From Microlunatus kandeliicorticis (lineage in GTDB: Bacteria > Actinomycetota > Actinomycetes > Propionibacteriales > Propionibacteriaceae): DNA of 64,000 nucleotides. The stretch lies in assembly GCF_014137855.1 (NCBI RefSeq), contig NZ_JACGWT010000005.1, forward strand, positions 402,111 to 466,110, read 5' to 3'. Below, piece after piece: positions 17,804-26,075 of this stretch (within the stretch, counting starts at the first letter, position 1; the number at the start of each line of letters is the position of its first letter). The translations under genes were made by a program, and so were the position numbers. Under the pieces are notes generated by a model. That model saw only the letters and a program-made list of their open reading frames with translations. It had not been told where the DNA came from and searched no databases.

Positions 17804-18712
17804 ATGCCCCCTACCCCCCTGTCCCCCGTGTCAAGCCTGCGCCGACGGCGTGTCGCACGTCTCGGCCTCGTCCCGCTGGCGGTCGCTCTGACCGCCGGCT
17901 CGCTCGGCCTGGCCGGCGCCGGTGCTCCGGCCTCGGCCGCTCCCGCCGGCGGCCCGACCCGCACCAACGCCTCGGCCCTGCCCTTCGGCTCCGGTTCGAT
18001 GGGCTGGCGCTCCGAGGTGCGGCTCAACGCCTCCGGCGCCCAGGCCCGCTACAGCTACGCCGACAACGCCCGCACCGCCCTCCGCCGCGCCCCCAGCGGC
18101 GTCAAGGGCATGGACGTGTCGTCGTGGCAGGGCCGGGTCAACTGGTCGAACTGGCGGTCCGCCGGGATGCGGTTCGCCTACGTCAAGGCCACCGAGGGCT
18201 CCAGCTACCGGAACCCGTACTTCTCCAGCCAGTACACCGGTGCCGCCGCGGCCGGGATGCTCCGCGGCGCCTACCACTTCGCGGTGCCCAACCGCAGCAG
18301 CGGCGTGACGCAGGCCAACTACTTCGTCAACCGCGGCGGCGGCTGGACCGCGGACGGGCGCACCCTGCCCGGCGTGCTCGACATCGAGTACAACCCCTAC
18401 GGCGCGACCTGCTACGGCAAGAGCAAGGCCGCCATGGTCACCTGGATCCGCAGCTTCGTCGTGCAGTACAAGAAGCGGACCGGCCGGGACGCGGTGATCT
18501 ACACCACCGCGGACTGGTGGAGCCGGTGCACCGGCAACAGCACCGCCTTCAACCGGACCAACCCGCTCTGGGTCGCGCGCTACTCGAGCTCGGTCGGCAC
18601 GCTGCCCGGCAAGTGGCCGTTCTACACGTTCTGGCAGTACTCCTCGAGCCCGATCGACCAGAACGTCTTCAGCGCCAGCGCCTCACGGCTGGGGCTGCTG
18701 GCCCGGGGCTGA
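17804..18712 (+). CDS. Secreted GH25 lysozyme (N,O-diacetylmuramidase)
   Basis: A 302-residue exported muramidase that cuts the peptidoglycan glycan backbone. The signal peptide (RRRR, then hydrophobic 19-40, then APASAAPA) precedes a short spacer. The GH25 domain (about 98-300) begins GVKGMDVSSWQG with Asp104. Catalytic Asp193 and Glu195 lie in VLDIEYNPYG, and FWQYSSSPIDQNVF closes the barrel. Of two adjacent ATGs I prefer 17804, because AAGGA then lies 5 bases upstream. It is flanked downstream by a strong terminator hairpin. Confidence 0.93.
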   Translation: MPPTPLSPVSSLRRRRVARLGLVPLAVALTAGSLGLAGAGAPASAAPAGGPTRTNASALPFGSGSMGWRSEVRLNASGAQARYSYADNARTALRRAPSGVKGMDVSSWQGRVNWSNWRSAGMRFAYVKATEGSSYRNPYFSSQYTGAAAAGMLRGAYHFAVPNRSSGVTQANYFVNRGGGWTADGRTLPGVLDIEYNPYGATCYGKSKAAMVTWIRSFVVQYKKRTGRDAVIYTTADWWSRCTGNSTAFNRTNPLWVARYSSSVGTLPGKWPFYTFWQYSSSPIDQNVFSASASRLGLLARG

Positions 18713-18732
18713 GCCCACCGGTGGGTTCCCGG

Positions 18733-18768
18733 CGCGCCGGGGCGGTTCTCAGCATCCGCCCCGGCGCG
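18733..18768 (+). terminator. Terminator hairpin after the lysozyme gene
   Basis: A perfect 13-base stem, CGCGCCGGGGCGG and its complement, with a 10-base loop, begins 20 bases after the stop codon. The -10 of the next gene follows six bases after the stem. Confidence 0.75.
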
Positions 18769-18774
18769 GCCACC

Positions 18775-18780
18775 TACCCT
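18775..18780 (+). promoter_or_regulatory. -10 element TACCCT for a leaderless SGNH hydrolase transcript
   Basis: TACCCT ends exactly 7 bases before the ATG at 18788, and no Shine-Dalgarno sequence is present. Transcription starting at or next to the ATG would give a leaderless mRNA, common in actinobacteria. Confidence 0.6.
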
Positions 18781-18787
18781 CGGCGCG

Positions 18788-19768
18788 ATGCCGACTCCCC
18801 GACGTTCGACCCCTCGGCGCACGGCCCGGCGCCGTGCGCTGGTGGTGATCCCCTCCCTCGTCCTCGTGCTGCTGGTCGGTGTGGTCGGCGTCGCCATCGC
18901 CCGCCGGCTGCACCAGTCGGTCGACTGGTCCGGCGCCGGCTCGCGGCCGACGGTCGTCGAGACGCCCACCGAGCGGGCCAGCCCGTCGCCGACCGCGACC
19001 GACAGGTCCCCGCGACGGACCGTCGCGCCGAGCAGCGACCCCACTCCCAGCGCGAGCCCGTCGCCCGCCGACTACCACCAGGTGCTCGGGCTCGGTGACT
19101 CGGTCACCGCGGGCACCAACTGCGGCTGCACCGACTTCGTGACCCAGCTCGCCGGGATGCTCGCCGACCAGCAGGACACCGACGTGTCGGCGGTCAACCG
19201 CGGCGTCAACGGTGCCACCGCCGCCGACCTGCTCAGCGACCTCAAGAACGACGACGACCTGCGATCGACGGTCGCCCAGTCCGACGTGATCGTGGTGACG
19301 ATCGGGGCCAACGACCTGTCCCCCAGCCTGGACACCTACCAGCAGAACGGCTCGTGCTCCTCGTCCTGCTACCAGTCCGGGATCGACCAGATGGGGTCCG
19401 ACCTCGACGACCTGCTCGGGGTGATCCGTCAGCTCCGGCACGGCAAGGCGACCGCCCTGCTGGTCACGAACTACTGGAACGTGTTCGAGGACGGCTCGGT
19501 CGGTGCCAAGGACGACGGCGGCCAGGACTATCTCGACTGGAGCGACGCGATCACCCGCGCCGCGAACACGGCGATCTGCGACGCCGCGGCGTCGAACAGC
19601 GCGACCTGCGTCGACCTCTACGGCCCGTTCAAGGGCGACGGCAGCCAAGACCCCACGGACCTGCTCGCCGACGACGGCGACCACCCGAACGCGGCCGGCA
19701 CCAAGCTGATCGCACAGGTGCTCGACGCGCAGCTCGAGCGTCCGACGCCGCACGCCACCACCCAGTAG
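18788..19768 (+). CDS. Membrane-anchored SGNH/GDSL-family hydrolase
   Basis: The 326-residue protein has a basic N-terminus, one membrane helix (about 18-38) without a clear cleavage site, and a Ser/Pro/Thr-rich linker (50-95). The SGNH hydrolase domain lies outside the cell. Block I is GLGDSVTAG with nucleophile Ser105. Block III is GANDLS with Asn175, and block V is DDGDHPNAAG with the catalytic Asp and His. The substrate could be lipid, sugar ester or peptidoglycan acetyl groups. It follows a lysozyme gene, but the terminator between them indicates separate transcription. Confidence 0.92.
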   Translation: MPTPRRSTPRRTARRRALVVIPSLVLVLLVGVVGVAIARRLHQSVDWSGAGSRPTVVETPTERASPSPTATDRSPRRTVAPSSDPTPSASPSPADYHQVLGLGDSVTAGTNCGCTDFVTQLAGMLADQQDTDVSAVNRGVNGATAADLLSDLKNDDDLRSTVAQSDVIVVTIGANDLSPSLDTYQQNGSCSSSCYQSGIDQMGSDLDDLLGVIRQLRHGKATALLVTNYWNVFEDGSVGAKDDGGQDYLDWSDAITRAANTAICDAAASNSATCVDLYGPFKGDGSQDPTDLLADDGDHPNAAGTKLIAQVLDAQLERPTPHATTQ

Positions 19769-19845
19769 GACGCCGGTTCCCCGGCCCTGCGGCCGGCCGT
19801 CCGACGGTCCGCGGGAGGCTTCCGGAGGGGGTGACCCAGCCCCGG

Positions 19846-19868
19846 CTGTGAGGGGACCGGATTCACAG
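19846..19868. promoter_or_regulatory. Inverted repeat CTGTGA-N11-TCACAG upstream of the response regulator
   Basis: A perfect 6-base dyad with an 11-base spacer lies about 95 bases before the regulator start, in a 192-base intergenic region. It could be a binding site for the regulator itself or another dimeric factor. The spacer is too long for a Crp site. Confidence 0.3.
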
Positions 19869-19960
19869 GGTCGACTCAGCGGGGCTCGCTCAGGATGAGG
19901 CTGCCCGGAGCGCGCGTCCGATGGGAAGACGCGACGCGGGCGGAGATCGGAGGATCGAAC

Positions 19961-20677
19961 ATGCGGGTGCTGGTGGTCGAGGACGAGCGGCGGTTGGCCG
20001 AGTCGATCCGGGTCGGGCTGACCGCGGAAGGCTTCATCGTCGACGTGCAGCACGACGGCGCGACCGGGCTGTGGGCGGCCACCGAGAACCCCTATGACGT
20101 GATCGTGCTCGACATCATGCTGCCGGCCAAGAACGGCTACGACGTGCTCAAGGAGATCCGCCGGCGCAAGATCTGGACGCCCGTGCTGATGCTCACCGCC
20201 AAGGACGGCGAGTACGACCAGACCGACGCGTTCGACCTCGGCGCCGACGACTACCTGACCAAGCCGTTCAGCTTCATCGTGCTGGTCGCCCGGCTGCGCG
20301 CGCTGATCCGGCGCGGGGCGCCGGAGCGCCCGAACAAGATCACCGTCGGCACCCTGATGCTCGACCCGGCCAAGCGCTGCGTGATGCGCGGCGACACCGA
20401 GCTGCAGCTGACCGCCCGCGAGTACGGGCTGCTCGGCTACCTGATGCGGCACGCCGGGGACATCGTCACCAAGGCCGAGATCCTCGACAACGTCTGGGAC
20501 CCCGCCTACGAGGGCAGCGAGAACGTCGTCGAGGTCTACATCTCCTACCTGCGCAAGAAGATCGACATCCCTTTCGACCTGCACACCCTGCTGACCATCC
20601 GCGGGATGGGCTACCGGCTGGTGGCCGACCAGGTGCCGGCCAAGCAGACCGGCGAGGTGCAGACCGCCTCGGTCTGA
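19961..20677 (+). CDS. OmpR/PhoB-family response regulator
   Basis: A 238-residue two-domain regulator. The receiver domain shows the acidic pair ED at 7-8, phospho-acceptor Asp51 in IVLDIMLPAKNGYD, and Lys101 in DDYLTKPFSF. The C-terminal winged helix contains LTAREYGLLGYLMRHAG and the recognition helix NVVEVYISYLRKKID. GGAGG lies 7 bases before the ATG; a longer frame upstream has no such site. The likely cognate kinase is the next gene, which points the opposite way and ends 25 bases away. Confidence 0.96.
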   Translation: MRVLVVEDERRLAESIRVGLTAEGFIVDVQHDGATGLWAATENPYDVIVLDIMLPAKNGYDVLKEIRRRKIWTPVLMLTAKDGEYDQTDAFDLGADDYLTKPFSFIVLVARLRALIRRGAPERPNKITVGTLMLDPAKRCVMRGDTELQLTAREYGLLGYLMRHAGDIVTKAEILDNVWDPAYEGSENVVEVYISYLRKKIDIPFDLHTLLTIRGMGYRLVADQVPAKQTGEVQTASV

Positions 20678-20702
20678 GCCCCCGCTGCCCCGGGCCGCGG
20701 CC

Positions 20703-22160
20703 TCAGGGGTGGTGCTCCTCGATCTCGGTCTCGGGGTCGTAGCGGGCCACCTCGGCCAGCGGCAGGGTGATCGCGAACCGGCACCAGCCCTGCTCGGTCT
20801 CGCCGGTCTCGATCCGGCCGTGGTGCGCGTCGACGATCGCCGCGCTGATGGCCAGACCGAGCCCGCTGCCGCCGCTGTCGCGGTCGCGGGCGTCGTCCAG
20901 CCGGACGAACCGCTGGAAGATCCGGCCCCGCTCGGCCGGCGCGATCGGCGGGCCGTCGTTGTCGATGGTGATCACCGCCTGCACCTGGTCGGTGCGGACC
21001 GCGACCGCGATCGTCGAGACCGCGTGCCGGACCGCGTTGTCGGCGACGTTCCGGATCACCTGGCCGAGCCGGTCCGGGTCGCCGGTGACCCGCGCGGGCA
21101 CCAGGTCGGACCGCACGGTCAGCCCGGACGCCTTGCGCAACCGACGGACCTCGATGTCGAGCAGGTCGTCGAGGTCGACCTCGACCTGGCGCAGCGCCAG
21201 CCCCTGCGCGTCGACCTTGGCCAGCACCAGCAGGTCCTCCACCAGCGCCCGCATCCGGCGGCTCTCGTCGAGCACGATGTCCTGCATCTCCACCCAGGTG
21301 CGCCCGGTCGGGTCGGCCGCGGCCACCTCACCGGTGATCACGAGGGTGGAGATCGGGCTTCGGAGCTCGTGGCTGGCGTCCGAGACGAACGCCCGCTGCG
21401 CCCGGTCGGAGGCCTCGATCCGGTCGAGCATCGTGTTCATGGTGGCGGCCAGCAGCTCGATCTCGTCCCGCGACGGCGGCACCGGCACCCGCTCGTTCAG
21501 CCGGGCGCCGTCGATCCGGGCCACCTGTTTGCGGATCCGGTCGACCGCCCCGAGCGAGCGGCCCACCAGCACCCAGACGGCGACCGCGACCACCACCAGC
21601 AGCAGCGGTGCCCCGCCCACCAGCAGCAGCCCGACGGTGCGGATGGTGTCGGACTGGATCTGGATCGAGCCGGCCACCTGCACGACGTACGGCTGCCGGT
21701 CGCGCTCGAACCCGTAGGCGACCACCAGGTAGTCGTCCTCGTCGCCGATCTGCGCGATCCCGGTGAGCCCGAGGTCGCGGTACTGGCCGGTGCTCGGGTG
21801 CAGCCCGGGCGCCAGCGCCGCGGCCAGCCGCTGGTCGCTGGTGGCCACCACCGCACCCTGGCCGTCGAGGATCTGCACCTCCTGGCCGCGGATCCGGTCG
21901 CGCTGCAGCTCGCTGCCCACCGCCCGCAGCCCCTGCTCGCTGGCCAGGATGGCCACGTCCCGGGCCCGGGCCTCGAGCGCGCCGCGGGTGGTGTTGGTGA
22001 GCGCCGACTGGAGCGCGAAGAGCAGCAGTCCGCCGCCGGCGAGCAACGCCAGACCCACCACCACCACTGCACTGAGCACCGACTGCTGCCGGACGCCGAG
22101 CACCACCCGGGTCGGCCGTTCCGTCCGGTCCGGCGTGGAGGTGGTGGCGGCCTGCGACAT
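20703..22160 (-). CDS. Sensor histidine kinase (HAMP-HisKA-HATPase)
   Basis: The 485-residue kinase has membrane helices at about 28-50 and 176-200 around an extracytoplasmic sensor domain of 125 residues. A HAMP domain (about 200-252) follows. The HisKA box is FVSDASHELRSPI with phospho-acceptor His264. The ATPase has the N box VIRNVADNAVRHA, the G1 box ITIDNDGPPI and GGSGLGLAI. It is probably the partner of the convergent OmpR-type regulator. I use ATG 22160 (MSQAATTSTP); an in-frame start 26 codons upstream is less likely. Confidence 0.94.
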   Translation of the reverse strand: MSQAATTSTPDRTERPTRVVLGVRQQSVLSAVVVVGLALLAGGGLLLFALQSALTNTTRGALEARARDVAILASEQGLRAVGSELQRDRIRGQEVQILDGQGAVVATSDQRLAAALAPGLHPSTGQYRDLGLTGIAQIGDEDDYLVVAYGFERDRQPYVVQVAGSIQIQSDTIRTVGLLLVGGAPLLLVVVAVAVWVLVGRSLGAVDRIRKQVARIDGARLNERVPVPPSRDEIELLAATMNTMLDRIEASDRAQRAFVSDASHELRSPISTLVITGEVAAADPTGRTWVEMQDIVLDESRRMRALVEDLLVLAKVDAQGLALRQVEVDLDDLLDIEVRRLRKASGLTVRSDLVPARVTGDPDRLGQVIRNVADNAVRHAVSTIAVAVRTDQVQAVITIDNDGPPIAPAERGRIFQRFVRLDDARDRDSGGSGLGLAISAAIVDAHHGRIETGETEQGWCRFAITLPLAEVARYDPETEIEEHHP

Positions 22161-22269
22161 GGCGCCAGTCTCCCCCACCACGCCCTCGGATCGCTGTGAC
22201 GCCGCGGCCCGGGCGGGCCCGCGGGCGAACGACGGCACGCAGCGCTGAGCCGAGCTGACGTCGGGCCCT

Positions 22270-22372
22270 GCCCTTCGACAGGCTCAGGGCGCGGTGGTGG
22301 GCGCTCAGGGCACGGTGGTGGGCGCTCAGGGCGCGTCCTCCCGACCACGGTGCCCTGAGCCTGTCGAAGGGC
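22270..22372. repeat. REP-like element B: inverted pair with 21-base perfect arms
   Basis: GCCCTTCGACAGGCTCAGGG plus C (22270-22290) is exactly complementary to 22352-22372, and the match extends imperfectly into the cggtggt units inside. Between the arms lie direct copies of gctcagggc-(a/g)cggtggtgggc. It sits 12 bases after the trmD stop codon and may act as the terminator of the rpsP-trmD operon. Confidence 0.85.
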
Positions 22373-22384
22373 GTGCGAGGCGAT

Positions 22385-23560
22385 TCAGCCCAGGGGCTTG
22401 CCGAGCACCACGACCGCGACGCCGCTGGCGGGGTCGACCTCGCGGCGGAGCTCGGTGTAGCCGTGCCGGGCGTAGAAGGCGAGGTTGTGGGTGCTGGCGG
22501 CTCCGGTGACCAGCTCGACGCGGGTGCAGCCGACGGCCCGCGCCTCGATCGCGGCCAGCAGCCGCGAGCCGAGTCCCTCGCCCTGGCGGTCCGGCACCAC
22601 CATCAGCCGGCCGACCCGCCAGGTGTCGCCGTCGGCGCGGCCGCGGACGGAGCCGATCAGCCGGCCCGCCTGCCGGGCCGTCAGCACCAGCTGGTGCGGC
22701 AGCTCGGCGGCGACCTCGGCGAGCTCCTCGACCAGCGGCGGGATGGTCCAGCCCTGCAGCCGGCCCTCGGCGAGGTAGGCGGCCCGTTGCAGCGTGAACA
22801 GCTCGCCGGCGTCGCCGGGTCCGGCCTCGGCCACCACCACCGGCTGCTCGGCCGGCGGCAACAGGTCCGGACGCCGCTCGCGGGTCCGGGCCCGGGCCTG
22901 CTCCTGGCGCCAGGCGGCGATCCGGGCATGGTGTCCGCGGAACAGCTCGGCGGGCACGTCGAGCCCACGCCACGACGGCGGCTTGGTGTAGACGGGGTAC
23001 TCGAGCAGCCGGTCGTGGCCGGGCGCGTGCGACTCCTCGGTCAGCGACTCGGGGTTGCCGATCACCCCGGGAACCAGCCGGACCACGGCCTCGATCACGG
23101 CGAGCGCGGCCACCTCGCCGCCGTTGAGCACGTAGTCGCCGACGCTGACCTCGTCGGTCCGCACCCGGGTCCGGGCGTGCTCGGCGATCCGGGCGTCGAA
23201 GCCTTCGTAGCGTCCGCAGCCGAACAGCAGCCGGCGCTCATCGGCCAGCTCGGCGGCCAGCGCCTGGTCGAACGGCCGTCCGGACGGAGTCAGCAGGATC
23301 AGCCGCGGCCCGTCGGCGTCTGGTGCAGTGTCGGGCCCGAGCAGCTCGTCGAGCGCCTCGCCCCAGGGTTCGGGCCGGAGCACCATCCCCGCCCCGCCGC
23401 CGTAGGGGGTGTCGTCGACGGTCCGGTGCCGGTCGTGGGTCCAGGTGCGCAGGTCGTGCACCCCGAGCTCGACCAGTCCGGTCTCGATCGCGCGGCCGAC
23501 CAGCGACAGCCGCAACGGGCTCAGGTAGTCAGGGAAGAGGGTGAGGACGTCGATCCGCAC
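22385..23560 (-). CDS. trmD: tRNA (guanine37-N1)-methyltransferase fused to a GNAT acetyltransferase domain
   Basis: A 391-residue two-domain protein. Residues 1-235 are a complete TrmD, which methylates G37 next to the anticodon. They include the SPOUT knot motifs [29 protein letters not shown] and [13 protein letters not shown], and the tail [14 protein letters not shown]. Residues 240-391 form a GNAT fold with the acetyl-CoA motif [15 protein letters not shown] (321-335) and [13 protein letters not shown]. Typical TrmD is 230-260 residues. The GTG start lies 4 bases after rimM. The function of the acetyltransferase part is unknown. Confidence 0.95.
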   Translation of the reverse strand: MRIDVLTLFPDYLSPLRLSLVGRAIETGLVELGVHDLRTWTHDRHRTVDDTPYGGGAGMVLRPEPWGEALDELLGPDTAPDADGPRLILLTPSGRPFDQALAAELADERRLLFGCGRYEGFDARIAEHARTRVRTDEVSVGDYVLNGGEVAALAVIEAVVRLVPGVIGNPESLTEESHAPGHDRLLEYPVYTKPPSWRGLDVPAELFRGHHARIAAWRQEQARARTRERRPDLLPPAEQPVVVAEAGPGDAGELFTLQRAAYLAEGRLQGWTIPPLVEELAEVAAELPHQLVLTARQAGRLIGSVRGRADGDTWRVGRLMVVPDRQGEGLGSRLLAAIEARAVGCTRVELVTGAASTHNLAFYARHGYTELRREVDPASGVAVVVLGKPLG

Positions 23561-23564
23561 GCGG

Positions 23565-24083
23565 TCACTCCGCCGCGGGCCCGTCGGCGTCGCCGAGCAG
23601 CCCGGGGACGTCGGCGAGCGTGATGGTGCCGGCGGCCAGGTCGACCCCGGGCACCAGCGCGGTGACGAACGGCACCAGCGCGAGCCCGTGCGGGGTGTCG
23701 ACCTCGAGCAGGTCCTGCTCGGGCAGGTGCAGCACCGACCGGAGCGTTCCCGCGGGAACGCCGTCGGCGGTCCGCACGCTGAGCCCGATCAGCTGCCGGT
23801 CGTAGTACTCCGTCTCGTCCTCGGGACGCTCGTCGGCCGGGACGTCGGTGACCAGCACGGTGCCCCGCAACGCCTCGGCGGCGGTGCGGTCGGCGACGCC
23901 CTCGAAGGCCACCAGCAGCCGACCACTGTGCCACCGGGACGCGGAGACGACGAAACGCCGGTTCCCCGTCTCTGCGCGCAACTGCGCGCCGGCGGCGAAC
24001 CGGCGATCGGGTTCGTCGGTGCGGGGCACCACGGCGAGCTCGCCGCGGACCCCGTGCGCCCGGCCGACCACCCCGACCGTCAC
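23565..24083 (-). CDS. rimM: Ribosome maturation factor RimM
   Basis: The 172-residue protein assists 30S head assembly. It has the N-terminal motif [14 protein letters not shown], the middle [14 protein letters not shown] and the PRC-barrel block [15 protein letters not shown]...[15 protein letters not shown]. The start is GTG 24083, and no clear Shine-Dalgarno sequence precedes it. It begins 32 bases after the KH gene and likely depends on coupled translation. Order rpsP-khpA-rimM-trmD is conserved in actinobacteria. Confidence 0.94.
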   Translation of the reverse strand: MTVGVVGRAHGVRGELAVVPRTDEPDRRFAAGAQLRAETGNRRFVVSASRWHSGRLLVAFEGVADRTAAEALRGTVLVTDVPADERPEDETEYYDRQLIGLSVRTADGVPAGTLRSVLHLPEQDLLEVDTPHGLALVPFVTALVPGVDLAAGTITLADVPGLLGDADGPAAE

Positions 24084-24115
24084 CTCGACGGTGCCGGTGC
24101 GGGTGTCGTCAGCGC

Positions 24116-24403
24116 TCAGCGTCGGCCGTTCCGCGAACGGCCGTACCCGCGTCCGTCGCGCTGCGGCCGTCGGTCCACGTCGACGAAGTCGACCCGGACC
24201 TCCTCACGACCGGCCAGCGCACCGATCACGGTGCGCAGCGCGGAGGCCGTCCGACCGTTGCGGCCGATCACCTTGCCGATGTCCTCGGGGTGCACCCGCA
24301 CCTCGAGCAGCCGGCCGCGGCGCAGGTCCTTGTCCCGCACCCGGACGTCGTCGGGGTTGGTGACGATGCCACGGACCAGGTGTTCGAGCGCGTCGGACAG
24401 CAT
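24116..24403 (-). CDS. khpA: KH-domain RNA-binding protein (KhpA/YlqC, UPF0109)
   Basis: A 95-residue protein consisting of a single KH domain with the GxxG loop in GKVIGRNGRTASALR. The start [20 protein letters not shown] is typical of the family. In Gram-positive bacteria KhpA pairs with KhpB (Jag-like) as an RNA chaperone. A short basic Arg/Gly tail follows the domain. Its ATG overlaps the rpsP stop (TGATG). Confidence 0.94.
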   Translation of the reverse strand: MLSDALEHLVRGIVTNPDDVRVRDKDLRRGRLLEVRVHPEDIGKVIGRNGRTASALRTVIGALAGREEVRVDFVDVDRRPQRDGRGYGRSRNGRR

Positions 24404-24837
24404 CAGGACTCGGTCGAGCTGTCGGTCGCCTCGGCGTCGGTCGCGGCCGGAGCCTCGGCGGACTTGGCGGTGCGACCCCCACGGGTCCGCGGCTCGTCAC
24501 CCTTGGCGGCGAGCGCGGCGTTGAAGGCGTCGGTCTTGTTCGGGCGCTCCGGCTGCGGGTCGATGCCCGACGGCGAGGTGTCGCCGGAGAACTTCTGCCA
24601 GTCGCCGGACCGCTTGAACAGCGCCACGACGGCCTCGGTCGGCTGGGCCCCGACCGACAGCCAGTACTGCGCCCGCTCCGAGTCGACCTCGATCAGCGAC
24701 GGGTCGTTCTTCGGGTGGTACTTGCCGATCTCCTCGATCGCCCGACCGTCACGCTTGGTGCGCGAGTCGGCGACGACGATGCGGTAGTGCGGCGACCGGA
24801 TCTTGCCCAGCCGCTTCAGTCTGATCTTGACAGCCAC
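24403..24837 (-). CDS. rpsP: 30S ribosomal protein S16
   Basis: A 144-residue S16 beginning with GTG ([20 protein letters not shown]). [35 protein letters not shown] and LFKRSGDW complete the core of about 85 residues. The remaining 60 residues are an Ala/Asp/Ser-rich C-terminal extension, common in actinobacterial S16. AGGAG lies 11 bases before the GTG. It heads the rpsP-khpA-rimM-trmD operon. Confidence 0.96.
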   Translation of the reverse strand: MAVKIRLKRLGKIRSPHYRIVVADSRTKRDGRAIEEIGKYHPKNDPSLIEVDSERAQYWLSVGAQPTEAVVALFKRSGDWQKFSGDTSPSGIDPQPERPNKTDAFNAALAAKGDEPRTRGGRTAKSAEAPAATDAEATDSSTES

Positions 24838-24987
24838 GTGGGTGGAAACTCCTGTTGGGAAACGACCGGGAACGGCCCCGGTCGAGTGCGGGTCGAGACG
24901 CTTGACCCGAGGTGGGGACCCAGCAGCGTCTCGGAGGACTCCGGGTCTCGCGGCGATGAGAGGGCGCCGCTCGACACAAAGCGCCCT

Positions 24988-24998
24988 CCATTCTGCCA
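24988..24998 (-). promoter_or_regulatory. Candidate extended -10 of the rpsP promoter
   Basis: The minus strand reads TGGCAGAATGG about 150 bases before the rpsP start, nearly identical to the element before rplS. The long leader between them has no open frame that I can support. A -35 is not obvious. Confidence 0.45.
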
Positions 24999-25082
24999 GA
25001 CCGGCAGCACCGGACGCGAACCGAGCCGACGCGACCTGACCGTCCGCCGAGAACGCGGGCGCTGCGACCCGGTCGCACGTCC

Positions 25083-25088
25083 TACCGT
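25083..25088 (+). promoter_or_regulatory. -10 element TACCGT for a leaderless dienelactone hydrolase transcript
   Basis: TACCGT ends 6 bases before the ATG at 25095 and there is no ribosome binding site, the usual layout of a leaderless actinobacterial gene. Confidence 0.55.
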
Positions 25089-25094
25089 AAGCGC

Positions 25095-25832
25095 ATGCAG
25101 ACCCGACGGACCGAGCTCGCCATCGACCTGCCGGCCACCGCCGGCGGCGAGGCCGACCACGCCCGGGCCGTGCTGGTGCGGCCCGACGACGACCGCCGCC
25201 ACCCCGGGGTGGTGATGCTGCACGAGATCTTCGGACTGGACGAGCAGGTGCTCCGTCAGGCCGACCGGCTGGCCGCCCGGGGCTATCTCGTCTTGGTGCC
25301 CGACCTGATCGGCGAGGGCAACCGGCTGGGCTGCATGATCCGGGTGTTCCGGTCGATCGCCGCCGACCAGGGACGGCCGTTCGACGTGATCGAGGCCTGC
25401 CGGCAGGTGCTGCTCACCCACCCCGACTGCACCGGACGGATCGGGGTGATCGGCTTCTGCTTCGGCGGCGGGTTCGCGCTGCTGACCGCGCGCCGCGGTT
25501 TCCAGGCCAGCGCGGTCAACTACGGCCGGCTGCCCGACGACCTCGACGCCGCGCTGGTCGGCAGCTGCCCGATCGTGGCCAGCTACGGGCTCGCCGACAA
25601 GAGCCTGCCCGGGGCCGCCCGCCGGCTCGGCGAGGCGCTCAAGGAGGCCGAGATCCCGCACGACGTCAAGGAGTACCCGGGCGCCGGGCACGCCTTCCTC
25701 AACGACGAGATGTCCGGCCCGAAGATGCTCCGCCCGGTGTTCCGCGCCACCGGTGTCGGTCCGGACCCGGAGGCTGCCAAGGACGCCTGGGCCCGGATCG
25801 AGCGCTTCTTCGAGCGCTACCTCGGCGACTGA
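25095..25832 (+). CDS. Dienelactone hydrolase family protein
   Basis: A cytoplasmic 245-residue alpha/beta hydrolase. The Cys nucleophile is in [14 protein letters not shown], the acid in [11 protein letters not shown] and the His in GAGHAFLND. An upstream Glu is in [10 protein letters not shown]. These match the Cys-Asp-His triad of dienelactone hydrolase (chlorocatechol pathway), but many relatives act on other esters and no catabolic neighbours support that pathway here. Confidence 0.92.
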   Translation: MQTRRTELAIDLPATAGGEADHARAVLVRPDDDRRHPGVVMLHEIFGLDEQVLRQADRLAARGYLVLVPDLIGEGNRLGCMIRVFRSIAADQGRPFDVIEACRQVLLTHPDCTGRIGVIGFCFGGGFALLTARRGFQASAVNYGRLPDDLDAALVGSCPIVASYGLADKSLPGAARRLGEALKEAEIPHDVKEYPGAGHAFLNDEMSGPKMLRPVFRATGVGPDPEAAKDAWARIERFFERYLGD

Positions 25833-25933
25833 CGCGCTTCGACAGGCTCAGCGCGCGGTTCTCTCGACCCACCCACGGTGCCCTGAGCCTGTCGAAGGGC
25901 GGGAGGGCGCTTCGACAGGCTCAGCGCGCGGGG
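25832..25933. repeat. REP-like element C: three units, the middle one inverted
   Basis: Two copies of gcgcttcgacaggctcagcgcgcg flank an inverted copy, ccctgagcctgtcgaaggg. The element starts directly after the dienelactone hydrolase stop, between convergent genes. Confidence 0.85.
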
Positions 25934-25993
25934 TCCGTGCCGCCCCGTCGGCGAGCGTCCTCTGAGCCGCGCCGGGTCGTTCTGCACGACGCA

Positions 25994-26026
25994 GGATCGC
26001 GGGACACGCTTTTGGTCCCGCGATCC
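25994..26026. terminator. Bidirectional terminator hairpin between convergent genes
   Basis: GGATCGCGGGAC (25994-26005) is perfectly complementary to 26015-26026 around the loop ACGCTTTTG. A second, outer 7-base pairing (TCGTTCT with AGAACGA) encloses it. It lies between the hydrolase (+) and the ABC-2 permease (-) and could stop both. Confidence 0.7.
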
Positions 26027-26075
26027 CAGGAGGAAGAACGAGCCGTCACAGCGCGGCGTGCGCGAGCCGGCCCGC

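Noticed and set aside
19846..19868. Crp/Fnr-type operator before the response regulator
   Set aside because: The half-sites TGTGA and TCACA match, but the spacer differs from the 6 bases required.
22270..22372. Terminal inverted repeats of an insertion sequence
   Set aside because: Only 61 bases lie between the arms, there is no transposase, and the arms are copies of the dispersed repeat.
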